From Quadrisphaera setariae (GTDB taxonomy: Bacteria; Actinomycetota; Actinomycetes; Actinomycetales; Quadrisphaeraceae), in NCBI RefSeq assembly GCF_008041935.1, contig NZ_VKAC01000001.1:620001-684000 (forward strand): 64,000 nt of DNA, written 5' to 3'. The position numbers were made by a program, and so were the translations under genes. The notes beneath the pieces were generated by a model, which saw only the letters and a list, made by a program, of their open reading frames with translations, made no database searches and was not told the DNA's origin. Shown here piece after piece: positions 1 to 9,528 of the stretch. How positions within the stretch are numbered: the first letter of the stretch is position 1; every line of letters begins with the position of its first letter.

Positions 1-444
1 GCGCTCGGGGCGGCCGCCGGGCTGCGGGTGTGGGTGACGAGCCGCTCGGAGGAGCGCCGCGCCCGCGCGCTCGAGCTGGGCGCGCACGCGGCCTTCGCGC
101 CGGGGGAGCGGCTGCCCGAGCGCGTCGACGCGGTGCTCGAGAGCGTGGGCAGGGCCACGTGGGCCCACTCGCTGCGCTCCCTCAAGCCCGGCGGGACCGT
201 GGTGGTGTGCGGCGCGACCACGGGTGACGCCCCCGCCGAGCTCAACCGGGTGTTCTTCACGCAGCTGCGCGTGGTCGGCTCGACGATGGGCAGCCGCGAC
301 GAGCTGCGCCGCCTGGCGCAGCTGTGCGCCGCCACGGGGGTGCGCCCCCTCGTCGACGACGTGCTGCCGCTGGCGGAGACCGCCGAGGGACTGCGCCGGC
401 TGGAGGCCGGCGAGGTCTTCGGCAAGCTCGTCATCCGCCCCTGA
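1..444 (+). CDS. Zinc-type alcohol dehydrogenase/quinone oxidoreductase, C-terminal part (cut by window edge)
   Basis: The reading frame is open from base 1 and ends at TGA 442-444, so the 5' part lies outside the window. What remains is about 147 residues of the nucleotide-binding half and C-terminal tail of a medium-chain dehydrogenase/reductase. It shows the segment after the Rossmann glycines (WVTSRSEERRARALELGAHA), the typical SLKPGGTVVVCGATTG strand, and the C-terminal PLAETAEGLRRLEAGEVFGK pattern in which the cofactor domain packs back on the catalytic domain. These enzymes use NAD(P)H to reduce quinones or enones, or oxidise alcohols. The catalytic domain with any zinc ligands is not visible, so substrate and exact subfamily cannot be given. 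It converges on the GDSL-like gene, with a palindrome array between them. Confidence 0.85.
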   Translation, partial: ALGAAAGLRVWVTSRSEERRARALELGAHAAFAPGERLPERVDAVLESVGRATWAHSLRSLKPGGTVVVCGATTGDAPAELNRVFFTQLRVVGSTMGSRDELRRLAQLCAATGVRPLVDDVLPLAETAEGLRRLEAGEVFGKLVIRP

Positions 445-458
445 CCCGACCCCCTCCT

Positions 459-603
459 CGCACTTGCCGCGGAAAGTGCGAGACGGGAGGCGTGGGAGCC
501 GCACTTGCCGCGGAAAGTGCGGCTCCGAGGAGGCGGGTGGCGCACTTGCCGCGGAAAGTGCGGCTCCGAGGAGGCGGGTGGCGCACTTGCCGCGGAAAGT
601 GCG
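459..603. repeat. Array of four 22-bp palindromes at exact 41-bp period
   Basis: Four copies of a near-palindrome, core CACTTGCCGCGGAAAGTG with CG on each side, lie at 459-480, 500-521, 541-562 and 582-603. Start-to-start distance is 41 bp each time. The 19-bp spacers after copies 2 and 3 are identical, while the spacer after copy 1 differs. Each palindrome is broken only at core positions 6 and 13 (G/A where T/A or G/C would be needed). The array fills the gap between two convergent genes, where hairpins could end transcription from both sides. A two-copy version with the same period occurs at 27977-28039. Confidence 0.9.
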
Positions 604-613
604 GGCAGAGGTG

Positions 614-1219
614 TCAAGGGGTGAGGGGCAGGCCCAGCCAGGCGTGCCAGCCGCCGTGCAGCACCAGCCACGCCAGCAGGCCGTAGCCCACCTGGCCGGG
701 GTGCACGCCGTCACCCGCCTCGAGGTCGGCGATCCACTGGTCGTGGGACAGCAGCGGGCTGAAGCAGTCGACGTAGGGCACGCCGCGCCGGCTGGACACG
801 TCGGCCCAGCCGCCCGCCAGCTCGGACACCGCCGCACGCAGCGACGGGTCGAGCGGCGGCGGCGGACCCACCACGAACGCCGGCACGTCGGCGGCAGCAG
901 CGGTGTCGAGCACGTCGGCGAGGTTCAGCCGGCTGCGGGCCAGCGACGACCCGGCCGCCGCGTCGGCGTGGCCCAGAGCCACCACCAGGCGGTCGTCGGC
1001 ACCGCCCCAGCGGCGAGCCGCCTCGGGGTACCAGCGCTCGCGCAGGGCCGAGGTCGACTCGCCGGGCACGCCCAGCGCCATGACGGTGGCGGCGACCGCG
1101 TCGTGCTCGGTGCGGGTGCGGGCGGCGACCCGCCCGACCCACCCGAGCGCGCGCGGGTCGCCCACCCCGGCGACGAGGTCGTCACCGACCACGCAGACCC
1201 GCGTGGCCGGTGCCCTCAC
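614..1219 (-). CDS. GDSL/SGNH-like hydrolase fold protein lacking the usual nucleophile serine
   Basis: A 201-residue protein starting at GTG. It has the first SGNH block near residue 12 and the last block near residue 172, DGVHPGQVGYG, which carries the D-x-x-H of the catalytic triad/dyad. SGNH enzymes are esterases, lipases or acyl-hydrolases acting on ester or acetyl groups. In block I the family motif GDSL reads GDDL here: the serine nucleophile is replaced by Asp. The protein may therefore be non-hydrolytic, or use another residue. There is no signal peptide, so it is probably cytosolic. It begins 34 bp after the kgd stop on the same strand and is probably cotranscribed with kgd. The substrate is unknown. 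Confidence 0.7.
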   Translation of the reverse strand: MRAPATRVCVVGDDLVAGVGDPRALGWVGRVAARTRTEHDAVAATVMALGVPGESTSALRERWYPEAARRWGGADDRLVVALGHADAAAGSSLARSRLNLADVLDTAAAADVPAFVVGPPPPLDPSLRAAVSELAGGWADVSSRRGVPYVDCFSPLLSHDQWIADLEAGDGVHPGQVGYGLLAWLVLHGGWHAWLGLPLTP

Positions 1220-1253
1220 CTGGAGTCACCCCGGGCGAGGGCCGACGACCGGG

Positions 1254-4200
1254 TCAACGGTCGAAGGCTTCCGAGACCAGGCTCTTCTGCTCCACGGCGT
1301 GCACCTTGGACCGCCCGGTGGCCGGCGAGGCCGACGCCGGACGGCTGATGCGCCGCACCGACCTGTCGGCCAGCACCTCCGCCAGCGCGTAGCCGAGGAA
1401 CGGCCACGCGCCCTGGTTGGCCGGCTCCTCCTGGACCCACACCAGCTCGGCGGAGGACGGGAAGGCCGACAGCGCCTCGTCCAGCGCGCGGGCGTCGAGC
1501 GGGTACAGCTGCTCGAGGCGGACGACGGCCGTGCGCCGGTCGCCGCGGCGCTCGCGCTCGGCCAGCAGGTCGTAGGCGACCTTGCCCGAGCACAGCAGCA
1601 CCCTGTCGACGGAGGAGGCGTCCACGGAGCCCGGGGCGTCACCGAGCACGGGCTGGAACCCGCCCTCGGTGAAGGCGGACACCGGCGAGCCCGCGGCCTT
1701 GAGCCGCAGCATCGACTTGGGCGTGAACACCACCAGTGGACGGCGGGGCCGCGCGTACGCCTGGCGGCGCAGCAGGTGGAAGTGCGACGCGGGCGTGGAG
1801 GGCATCGCCACGGTCATGTTCTCCTCGGCGCACAGCTGGAGGAACCGCTCGATGCGCGCCGAGGAGTGGTCCGGCCCCTGCCCCTCGTAGCCGTGGGGGA
1901 GCAGCAGCACCACGGAGGAGCGCTGCGCCCACTTCTGCTGGGAGGAGGAGATGAACTCGTCGATGATGGTCTGGGCGCCGCCGGCGAAGTCGCCGAACTG
2001 GGCCTCCCACATGACCAGCGCGTCCGGCCGCTCCACCGAGTAGCCGTACTCGAAGCCCATCGCGGCGTACTCGGACAGCAGCGAGTCGTACACCCAGAAG
2101 CGCGCGTCGCCGGTGGCGAACTTCTGCAGCGGGGTCCACTCGTCACCGGTGACCCGGTCGATGAGCACGGCGTGGCGCTGCGCGAAGGTGCCGCGGCGGC
2201 TGTCCTGGCCGGACAGGCGCACCCCGGTGCCCTCGTTGAGCAGGGAGCCGATCGCCAGCAGCTCGCCCATCGCCCAGTCGACGCCGCCCTCGCGGGTCAT
2301 CTGCGCGCGCTTGTCGAGCATCGGCTTGAGCTTGGGGTGCACCGTGAAGCCGTCGGGCAGCTCGGTGTGCGCCGCACCGATGGCCTCCAGCAGCTGGCCC
2401 TCGATGGCCGTCTGGGAGGGGTCGGCCACCGAGTCGTCCCGCTGGGAGGCGGGACGGTCGAGGCCGGCCGTCGTCGAGGAGCTGTCAGACCCGTCGCCGG
2501 CGCCGGAGCGTGCCGGCGGCTCCGCGCCGTCCTTGGTCTCCTCGAAGGCGCGCTCGAGCTGCTGGCGGTAGTCGTCGAGGACCTTCTCGGCCTCGTCGAC
2601 CGTGATGTCGCCGCGGCCGATGAGCGCCTCGGTGTACAGCTTGCGGGTGCTGCGCTTGGCCTCGATGAGGCCGTACATCAGCGGCTGCGTCATGGACGGG
2701 TCGTCGCCCTCGTTGTGACCGCGGCGGCGGTAGCAGACCATGTCGATGACGACGTCCTTGGCGAACTCCTCGCGGAAGGCGAAGGCCAGCTTGGCCACGC
2801 GCACGCACGCCTCGGGGTCGTCGCCGTTGACGTGGAAGATCGGCGCCTGCACCATGCGCGCGACGTCGGTGCAGTAGAAGGACGAGCGCGAGCTCGCCGG
2901 CGCCGTGGTGAAGCCCACCTGGTTGTTGATGACCACGTGCACCGTGCCGCCGGTGCGGTAGCCGCGCAGCTGGGACAGGTTCAGCGTCTCCGCCACCACG
3001 CCCTGGCCCGCGAACGCGGCGTCGCCGTGGACGAGCACCGGCAGCACCGGGAAGCGCGAGCCGCCGAGGTTGATGCGGTCCTGCTTGGCGCGCACGATGC
3101 CCTCGAGCACCGGGTCGACCGCCTCCAGGTGGGAGGGGTTGGCCGCCAGGTAGACCTTCGTCTCGGCGCCGTCCTCGGCGGTGAAGACGCCCTCGGTGCC
3201 GAGGTGGTACTTCACGTCGCCCGAGCCCTGCACGGACTTCGGGTCCTGCACGCCCTCGAACTCGCGGAAGATCTGCGCGTAGCTCTTGCCGGCGATGTTG
3301 GCCAGGACGTTGAGGCGGCCGCGGTGGGCCATCCCGATCCCGACCTCCTCGATGCCGGCGTGCGCCGCCTCGGACAGCACCGCGTCCAGCAGCGGGATGA
3401 CCGACTCGGCGCCCTCGAGGCTGAAGCGCTTCTGCCCGACGTACTTGGTCTGCAGGAACGTCTCGAAGGCCTCGGCGTCGTTGAGGCGCTTGAGCACCCG
3501 CAGGTGCCCCTCGCGGCTCAGCGGGGTGTACGGCCGCTCCACCCGCTCCTGGATCCAGCGGCGCTGGGCCGGGTCCTGGATGTGCATGTACTCGAGGCCG
3601 ACGGTGCGGCAGTAGGAGTCGCGCAGGACGCCGAGGATGTCGCGCAGCTTCATGAGCGGCTTGCCGCCGAAGCCGCCGGTGGGGAACTCGCGGTCCAGGT
3701 CCCACAGCGTCAGGCCGTGGTTGCGGATGTCGAGGTCGTAGTGGCGGCGCTGGCGGTACTCCAGCGGGTCGGTGTCGGCCATGAGGTGGCCGCGGACCCG
3801 GTAGGCGTGCACCAGCTCGACCACGCGCGCGGTCTTGCCGATCTCGTCGTCGTGGGAGACGGAGATGTCCTGCACCCAGCGGACCGGCTCGTAGGGGATC
3901 CGCAGGGCGGTGAAGATGCCGTCCCAGAAGTCGTCACCCAGGAGCTTGCCGTGCACCAGCCGCAGGAACTCCCCGGACTGGGCGCCCTGGATGATCCTGT
4001 GGTCGTAGGTGCTGGTCAGCGTGAGGGTCTTGCTGACGGCCAGGCGGGCGAGGGTCTCCGCGGAGGCTCCGGAGTACTCAGCCGGGTAGTCCATCGCGCC
4101 GACGCCGATGATCGTGCCCTGGCCCTGCACCAGGCGCGGCACCGAGTGGACGGTGCCGATGGTGCCGGGGTTGGTCAGGCTGATCGTGGTGCCCGCGAAG

Positions 4201-5144
4201 TCCGGCACGCCGAGGGCGCCGGAGCGCGCGCGGCGCACGAGGTCCTCGTACGCGGCCCAGAAGTGCGCGAAGTCGAGCGTCTCGGCCTTCTTGATGGACG
4301 GGACGAGGAGCTGGCGCGAGCCGTCCTTGGCGGGGAGGTCGATGGCCAGGCCGAAGTTGACGTGCGCCGGCTGGGAGATGCCGGGCTTGCCGTCCACCTC
4401 GGTGTAGGCCCAGTTCATCTCGGGCATCTCGCGCAGCGCCTCGACCACCGCGTAGCCGATGAGGTGGGTGAAGGAGACCTTCCCGCCCCGGGCGCGCTTG
4501 AGGTGGTTGTTGATGACGATGCGGTTGTCGATGAGCAGCTTGGCCGGCACGGTCCGCACGCTCGTGGCGGTCGGGACCGCCAGCGAGGCCTCCATGTTGG
4601 TGACCACGCGCGCGGCGGGGCCGCGCAGGCGCACCTGGGTGGGGGCCTCGGACGGCTCCTTCGCGGCGGGGGCCGGTGCCGGACGGCTCGGCTGGGCCGG
4701 CTGGGCGCTGCTGCTGCGGGTCTCGGGCCGCTCGGCCGGGCGCGACGGTCCGGGGGCGCCCGGGGTGGCGGGTGCGTCCGTGGCGGACGCGGGCGCCTTG
4801 GCGGGGGCCGTGCGCTGCGCGGCCGCCGGCTGCGGGGGCGCGACGGCCTTCGGGGCCTGCTGCGCCGGGGCCCGGGACGCCTCCTCGGATGCCGGGGCCG
4901 GCTGCTGGGCCGCCGGGGCCGAGGGCTGCGCCGGCGCGGCAGCACTGCCGCCGTTCCCGTTCCCGCCGGACCCGTTCGCCGCGTAGCCGGCGAAGAAGTC
5001 CCACCAGGCGGGGTCGACCGAGGTCCGGTCTCGGAGGTACTGCTGGTAGAGGTCCTCGACCAGCCATTCGTTGGCGCCGAACGCGGCAGCGGGGTCGAAC
5101 CCCGGCCCGTCCTGGCGTCCACCGGTCGTCGGTGTCTGCGTCAC
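1254..5144 (-). CDS. kgd: Multifunctional 2-oxoglutarate decarboxylase / dehydrogenase E1-E2 fusion (Kgd)
   Basis: This is the actinobacterial fused 2-oxoglutarate dehydrogenase component. It decarboxylates 2-oxoglutarate with thiamine diphosphate and transfers succinyl groups in the TCA cycle, and is kept in check by the FHA protein GarA/OdhI in relatives. Visible parts from the N-terminus: the [15 protein letters not shown] helix; a Pro/Ala linker (about residues 55-165); an E2-like acyltransferase domain ending in [13 protein letters not shown] (about 380), where the Gln form is typical of Kgd; then the E1 domain with thiamine-diphosphate motif GDAAFAGQG (about 705) and a transketolase-like C-terminus. 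About 1296 residues against about 1230 in mycobacteria. I chose GTG 5144 because it leaves a family-like short leader before [11 protein letters not shown] 5210 is an alternative: it has GGAGGG 9 nt upstream and adds 22 residues. Confidence 0.95.
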   Translation of the reverse strand: MTQTPTTGGRQDGPGFDPAAAFGANEWLVEDLYQQYLRDRTSVDPAWWDFFAGYAANGSGGNGNGGSAAAPAQPSAPAAQQPAPASEEASRAPAQQAPKAVAPPQPAAAQRTAPAKAPASATDAPATPGAPGPSRPAERPETRSSSAQPAQPSRPAPAPAAKEPSEAPTQVRLRGPAARVVTNMEASLAVPTATSVRTVPAKLLIDNRIVINNHLKRARGGKVSFTHLIGYAVVEALREMPEMNWAYTEVDGKPGISQPAHVNFGLAIDLPAKDGSRQLLVPSIKKAETLDFAHFWAAYEDLVRRARSGALGVPDFAGTTISLTNPGTIGTVHSVPRLVQGQGTIIGVGAMDYPAEYSGASAETLARLAVSKTLTLTSTYDHRIIQGAQSGEFLRLVHGKLLGDDFWDGIFTALRIPYEPVRWVQDISVSHDDEIGKTARVVELVHAYRVRGHLMADTDPLEYRQRRHYDLDIRNHGLTLWDLDREFPTGGFGGKPLMKLRDILGVLRDSYCRTVGLEYMHIQDPAQRRWIQERVERPYTPLSREGHLRVLKRLNDAEAFETFLQTKYVGQKRFSLEGAESVIPLLDAVLSEAAHAGIEEVGIGMAHRGRLNVLANIAGKSYAQIFREFEGVQDPKSVQGSGDVKYHLGTEGVFTAEDGAETKVYLAANPSHLEAVDPVLEGIVRAKQDRINLGGSRFPVLPVLVHGDAAFAGQGVVAETLNLSQLRGYRTGGTVHVVINNQVGFTTAPASSRSSFYCTDVARMVQAPIFHVNGDDPEACVRVAKLAFAFREEFAKDVVIDMVCYRRRGHNEGDDPSMTQPLMYGLIEAKRSTRKLYTEALIGRGDITVDEAEKVLDDYRQQLERAFEETKDGAEPPARSGAGDGSDSSSTTAGLDRPASQRDDSVADPSQTAIEGQLLEAIGAAHTELPDGFTVHPKLKPMLDKRAQMTREGGVDWAMGELLAIGSLLNEGTGVRLSGQDSRRGTFAQRHAVLIDRVTGDEWTPLQKFATGDARFWVYDSLLSEYAAMGFEYGYSVERPDALVMWEAQFGDFAGGAQTIIDEFISSSQQKWAQRSSVVLLLPHGYEGQGPDHSSARIERFLQLCAEENMTVAMPSTPASHFHLLRRQAYARPRRPLVVFTPKSMLRLKAAGSPVSAFTEGGFQPVLGDAPGSVDASSVDRVLLCSGKVAYDLLAERERRGDRRTAVVRLEQLYPLDARALDEALSAFPSSAELVWVQEEPANQGAWPFLGYALAEVLADRSVRRISRPASASPATGRSKVHAVEQKSLVSEAFDR

Positions 5145-5192
5145 GGCGAGGATCGCCCACTTCCACGTGTCAGCGCTGGCGAGGTTCTTGGT

Positions 5193-6736
<1,544 letters not shown>

Positions 6737-6744
6737 CCCCGTCC

Positions 6745-6787
6745 GGCACCGGGCCGGGGGCGGGTGGCCAACCCCTGGCCCGGTGCC
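6745..6787 (+). terminator. Hairpin terminator after guaB1
   Basis: The arms GGCACCGGGCC (6745-6755) and GGCCCGGTGCC (6777-6787) are perfectly complementary. The stem can extend inward by about five more pairs (6756-6760 with 6772-6776, one G-U). There is no T-tract, as is usual in high-GC actinobacteria. It starts 9 bp after the guaB1 stop. Confidence 0.75.
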
Positions 6788-6815
6788 GCGGCGCGTCGGC
6801 GTGGCGTGTCGCAGC

Positions 6816-6831
6816 GTCACAGGTCTGTGAC
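6816..6831. promoter_or_regulatory. Perfect palindrome GTCACAG-GT-CTGTGAC upstream of the VanY gene
   Basis: A 7-2-7 inverted repeat lies about 180 bp before the GTG of the large peptidase gene and after the guaB1 terminator, so it belongs to the promoter region 6790-7012. It resembles a dimeric-regulator operator. It is not a standard CRP/GlxR site because the TGTGA/TCACA halves are in the opposite order. No regulator can be assigned. Confidence 0.4.
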
Positions 6832-7012
6832 CTGCAGTGAACGACAGTGGTGCAACTCCTTTTCCACAGGAAGTCCCGAAGTCCCCGACCCGAGGGCGCC
6901 CTTCACCTAGTCTCGCAGTCGTCGAAGCCCCGGCCGAGACGCTCCGCCGCACGTCAGGGGCGGGGCGCGGCCGTGCGCTCCACCCGCTGTCGAGTCCCGT
7001 GGAGGTCCCGCT

Positions 7013-9094
7013 GTGCCGTCTCACCGCGGAGCTGAGGGAGGACTCGCGGAGTCGCCCGCTGCTCCGGTGGACGTGCGCGAGCGGCCCTCCGGCGCTCAGG
7101 CGCGCAGCAGCTGGCCCAACAGCCGCGCCTCCCGCGAGGACCTCGCCGCCCGTGGCGGTCGCCGCCCAGCGGTGAACGGCCCGCGGGCCCTGGCGGACGC
7201 GCCGCTGCCGGTGCCCGCTCAGCGCTCGACGACTGCGCTGGCCACGCCTCCCGACGGGTTCGCCGAGCTGGCGGCGCTGCTGGGCGTGCCCGGCCAGCGC
7301 ACGGCCCCGCCGTCGTGGGCGGGGGACTGGTCGGACGGCATGCCCGCCGCCCACCCCTCGGCGCCGGTGCCGACCCCCGTCGCGCGGGCCGCGTCCGCCG
7401 CCCCGAGCACCACGAGCGCACCGACCCCCTCGAGCGCACCGACCCCCTCCAGCGCGTTCGGCACCGGCTGGCCGACGACCGACGAGATCGCCGCGATCGA
7501 GGCCCCCCTGCGCCGGCGCCGGCGCGCCGCCTCGCTGCCCGCCGACGGCACCACCACCGCTCTCGCTGCCGCCACCACCGCCTTCACGACGACCGCGCCC
7601 GTCGAGGCCCGCGCCGCCGCGCCGTCCGCGCCCGTCGCGCCGCCGGCGCCCGCCGACCCGGCCGCGCCCCTCACGCGCCGCGCCCGGCGCGCCGCCCAGG
7701 GCCCGGTCGACCTGCAGCCTCGCGCCGCTGAGCCCGCCCGCCCGGGGAGCCGCCGCGCACTGCGGGAGCAGGCCGCCCTCGCCCAGCAGCAGCCCACCCG
7801 CTCCGACGCCGACGTCCTGGCCCAGCTCGAGGCGCTCCTGGCGGAGCCCCTGACCGGGCGCTCCACCGAGCTGCTCACCGCCTCCGGCCCGGCGCCCGAG
7901 CTCGACCTGCGCACGGACCCGCTGTTCCCCGGCGTCGGCTGGACCCGCCACCACCCGGGCACCGAGGCCCCCCAGCACCCGCTGGCCGCCCCCGCTCCTC
8001 GCCCCGCCGGACCGCTCGACCCCGTCGACTCCGTCGACGTCGCAGAGCTGCTCCCGACGCCCGCTGCCCCGGAGGCCCCGGCGCCCTCGGCGCCCCGGAC
8101 GGCCCCCTGGACCCCGCCGGTCGGGATCACGCCCGTGGTCCTCGCGCCCGCGCCGGTCGCCGCCGCCGTGGCGGGTGCGCTGCTCGCCCAGGACGACGAG
8201 GCGACGACGGAGGCCGACGCCTTCGCACCCCGCCGCGGTCGTGGCGCCCACCGCCTTCCCCGCCGCGTCCGGGTCGCCCTGCCCCACGTGGCGGTGGTGA
8301 GCGCCCTCGGCGTCGCCACGCTCGTGGCGCCGCTGGTCGGCACCCACCTGCGGGCCGAGGCCGACACCGCCACCGGGACCACCGTCGACGCCGGCGCCAG
8401 CACCGCCCGGGCCGCGGCCGCCGCGAGCCTCGCCAGCGCCACCGACCTCGTGGCCGAGCGAGCGTCCCAGGCGCTGACCCTCTCGCGCACCTCCGCCCGC
8501 CAGGCCGCGGCGGAGGCCACCGCGGAGCGCGCCGGTGCCGCCAAGGCGGCCGCTGACCAGGCCGCCCTGGACCAGCAGGAGGAGCTGCAGCGCCAGCTCG
8601 CCCAGCAGGAGGCGGCCGCCAAGGCCGCCGCCGACCACCAGGCCGCCCTCGAGTCGCTGGTCGGCCAGTGCAGCGGGGACCGCCCGGACGTCAGCGGCAC
8701 CCGCAACGGCCGCCTCACCGACGGCCAGATGTGCGACCTGTGGACCGGGGGGCACCAGCTGCGCTCGGACGCGGCCGTCGCCTTCGCCGAGCTGAACCTC
8801 GCCTACCGCGAGCACTTCGGCAAGGACATCGTCATCACCGACTCCTACCGCTCCTACGCCGCGCAGGTGCAGGTCCGCCGCAAGAAGCCCGGCCTCGCCG
8901 CGGTCCCCGGCACCAGCGAGCACGGCTGGGGCCTGGCGGTGGACCTCGGCGACGGCGTGCAGAACAGCGACGAGCACTACGACTGGCTCATCGAGAACGC
9001 GCCGAAGTACGGCTGGGACCACCCGGGGTGGGCACGCCGCGGTGGTGGCGGCCCCTACGAGCCCTGGCACTGGGAGTTCGTGGCCGGCGAGTGA
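7013..9094 (+). CDS. M15-family (VanY-type) D-alanyl-D-alanine carboxypeptidase with long disordered N-terminus
   Basis: A 693-residue protein. Residues 1 to about 420 are Ala/Pro/Thr-rich, low in complexity and dotted with arginines. One membrane segment follows (LPHVAVVSALGVATLVAPLV, near 425), then an Ala/Gln-rich coiled coil (about 470-550) and a C-terminal zinc peptidase domain (about 560-693). The domain carries the M15B signatures: TDSYRSYAAQ, the metal ligands in SEHGWGLAVDLG, and the catalytic/ligand pair in EPWHWE. The orientation suggests a cytosolic disordered tail and an extracellular peptidase trimming peptidoglycan stem peptides. GGAGGT (7001-7006) sits 6 nt before the GTG start. 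The tail is unusual in size for the family. The closest functional guess is cell-wall remodelling. Confidence 0.82.
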   Translation: MPSHRGAEGGLAESPAAPVDVRERPSGAQARSSWPNSRASREDLAARGGRRPAVNGPRALADAPLPVPAQRSTTALATPPDGFAELAALLGVPGQRTAPPSWAGDWSDGMPAAHPSAPVPTPVARAASAAPSTTSAPTPSSAPTPSSAFGTGWPTTDEIAAIEAPLRRRRRAASLPADGTTTALAAATTAFTTTAPVEARAAAPSAPVAPPAPADPAAPLTRRARRAAQGPVDLQPRAAEPARPGSRRALREQAALAQQQPTRSDADVLAQLEALLAEPLTGRSTELLTASGPAPELDLRTDPLFPGVGWTRHHPGTEAPQHPLAAPAPRPAGPLDPVDSVDVAELLPTPAAPEAPAPSAPRTAPWTPPVGITPVVLAPAPVAAAVAGALLAQDDEATTEADAFAPRRGRGAHRLPRRVRVALPHVAVVSALGVATLVAPLVGTHLRAEADTATGTTVDAGASTARAAAAASLASATDLVAERASQALTLSRTSARQAAAEATAERAGAAKAAADQAALDQQEELQRQLAQQEAAAKAAADHQAALESLVGQCSGDRPDVSGTRNGRLTDGQMCDLWTGGHQLRSDAAVAFAELNLAYREHFGKDIVITDSYRSYAAQVQVRRKKPGLAAVPGTSEHGWGLAVDLGDGVQNSDEHYDWLIENAPKYGWDHPGWARRGGGGPYEPWHWEFVAGE

Positions 9095-9155
9095 GCCGCG
9101 TCGGCGGCCCACGGGCGCGCTGGTAGTCTCGTCAGGCCGCAGCAGTGCGGCAGCT

Positions 9156-9228
9156 GCCCCCGTAGCTCAGGGGATAGAGCACCGCCCTCCGGAGGCGGGG
9201 GCGCAGGTTCGAATCCTGCCGGGGGCAC
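9156..9228 (+). tRNA. tRNA-Arg, anticodon CCG
   Basis: The cloverleaf can be drawn by eye: acceptor GCCCCCG pairs with CGGGGGC, D arm GCTC/GAGC, anticodon stem CCGCC/GGCGG with loop CTCCGGA (anticodon CCG, reads CGG), and T arm GCAGG-TTCGAAT-CCTGC. CCA is not encoded. Confidence 0.95.
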
Positions 9229-9338
9229 CGATGGAGGTCCGGTCAGACCGCGAGGTCGGGCCGGGCCTCAGTCGTCTGCCGGAGCAGCTCGCGCGGCTGC
9301 CGCCGCCGTCGAGCGGCGCGCGTCCCGGCAGTCCCTTC

Positions 9339-9408
9339 CGATGCCCCGGAGGCATCGCCGGACGGGTGAGCAGGCATTGGACGGGTCCTGCCGCCTCGAT
9401 CCACGCTG
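9339..9408 (+). promoter_or_regulatory. Operator and promoter module of the putrescine operon
   Basis: Inverted repeat CGATGCC-CCGGA-GGCATCG (9339-9357), then 20 nt after the 6-bp arm the box GGCATTGGACGG, with TTGGAC at 9377-9382. Seventeen nt later comes TCCACGCTG (9400-9408). The same parts with the same spacings precede gabT (15836-15904). TTGGAC and TCCACG could be -35 and -10 elements, and the ATGCC/GGCAT palindrome a regulator site. Start of the amine oxidase is about 120 nt downstream. Confidence 0.65.
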
Positions 9409-9528
9409 CTCCGCAGTGCGCGACGGCGTCGTCAGCGCAGCGACCCGGAGGACCGCCGCCGCCGGGTCCCGTCGGCGCCGCCGCGCGGCGCGCTCGCAGC
9501 GAGCGCCCCGACACCAGCGGAGGACCCC

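Noticed and set aside
459-603. Regular 22-bp repeats with 19-bp spacers resembling a small CRISPR array
   Set aside because: Two of the three spacers are identical, the repeat is itself nearly self-complementary, there are only four units and no cas gene is present. The same element with the same period occurs at another intergenic site.
6837-7012. c-di-AMP (ydaO-type) riboswitch before the VanY-type peptidase gene
   Set aside because: The location fits actinobacterial habits, but I could not find the conserved paired blocks of the aptamer; only a 16-bp palindrome and a promoter-like region are visible.
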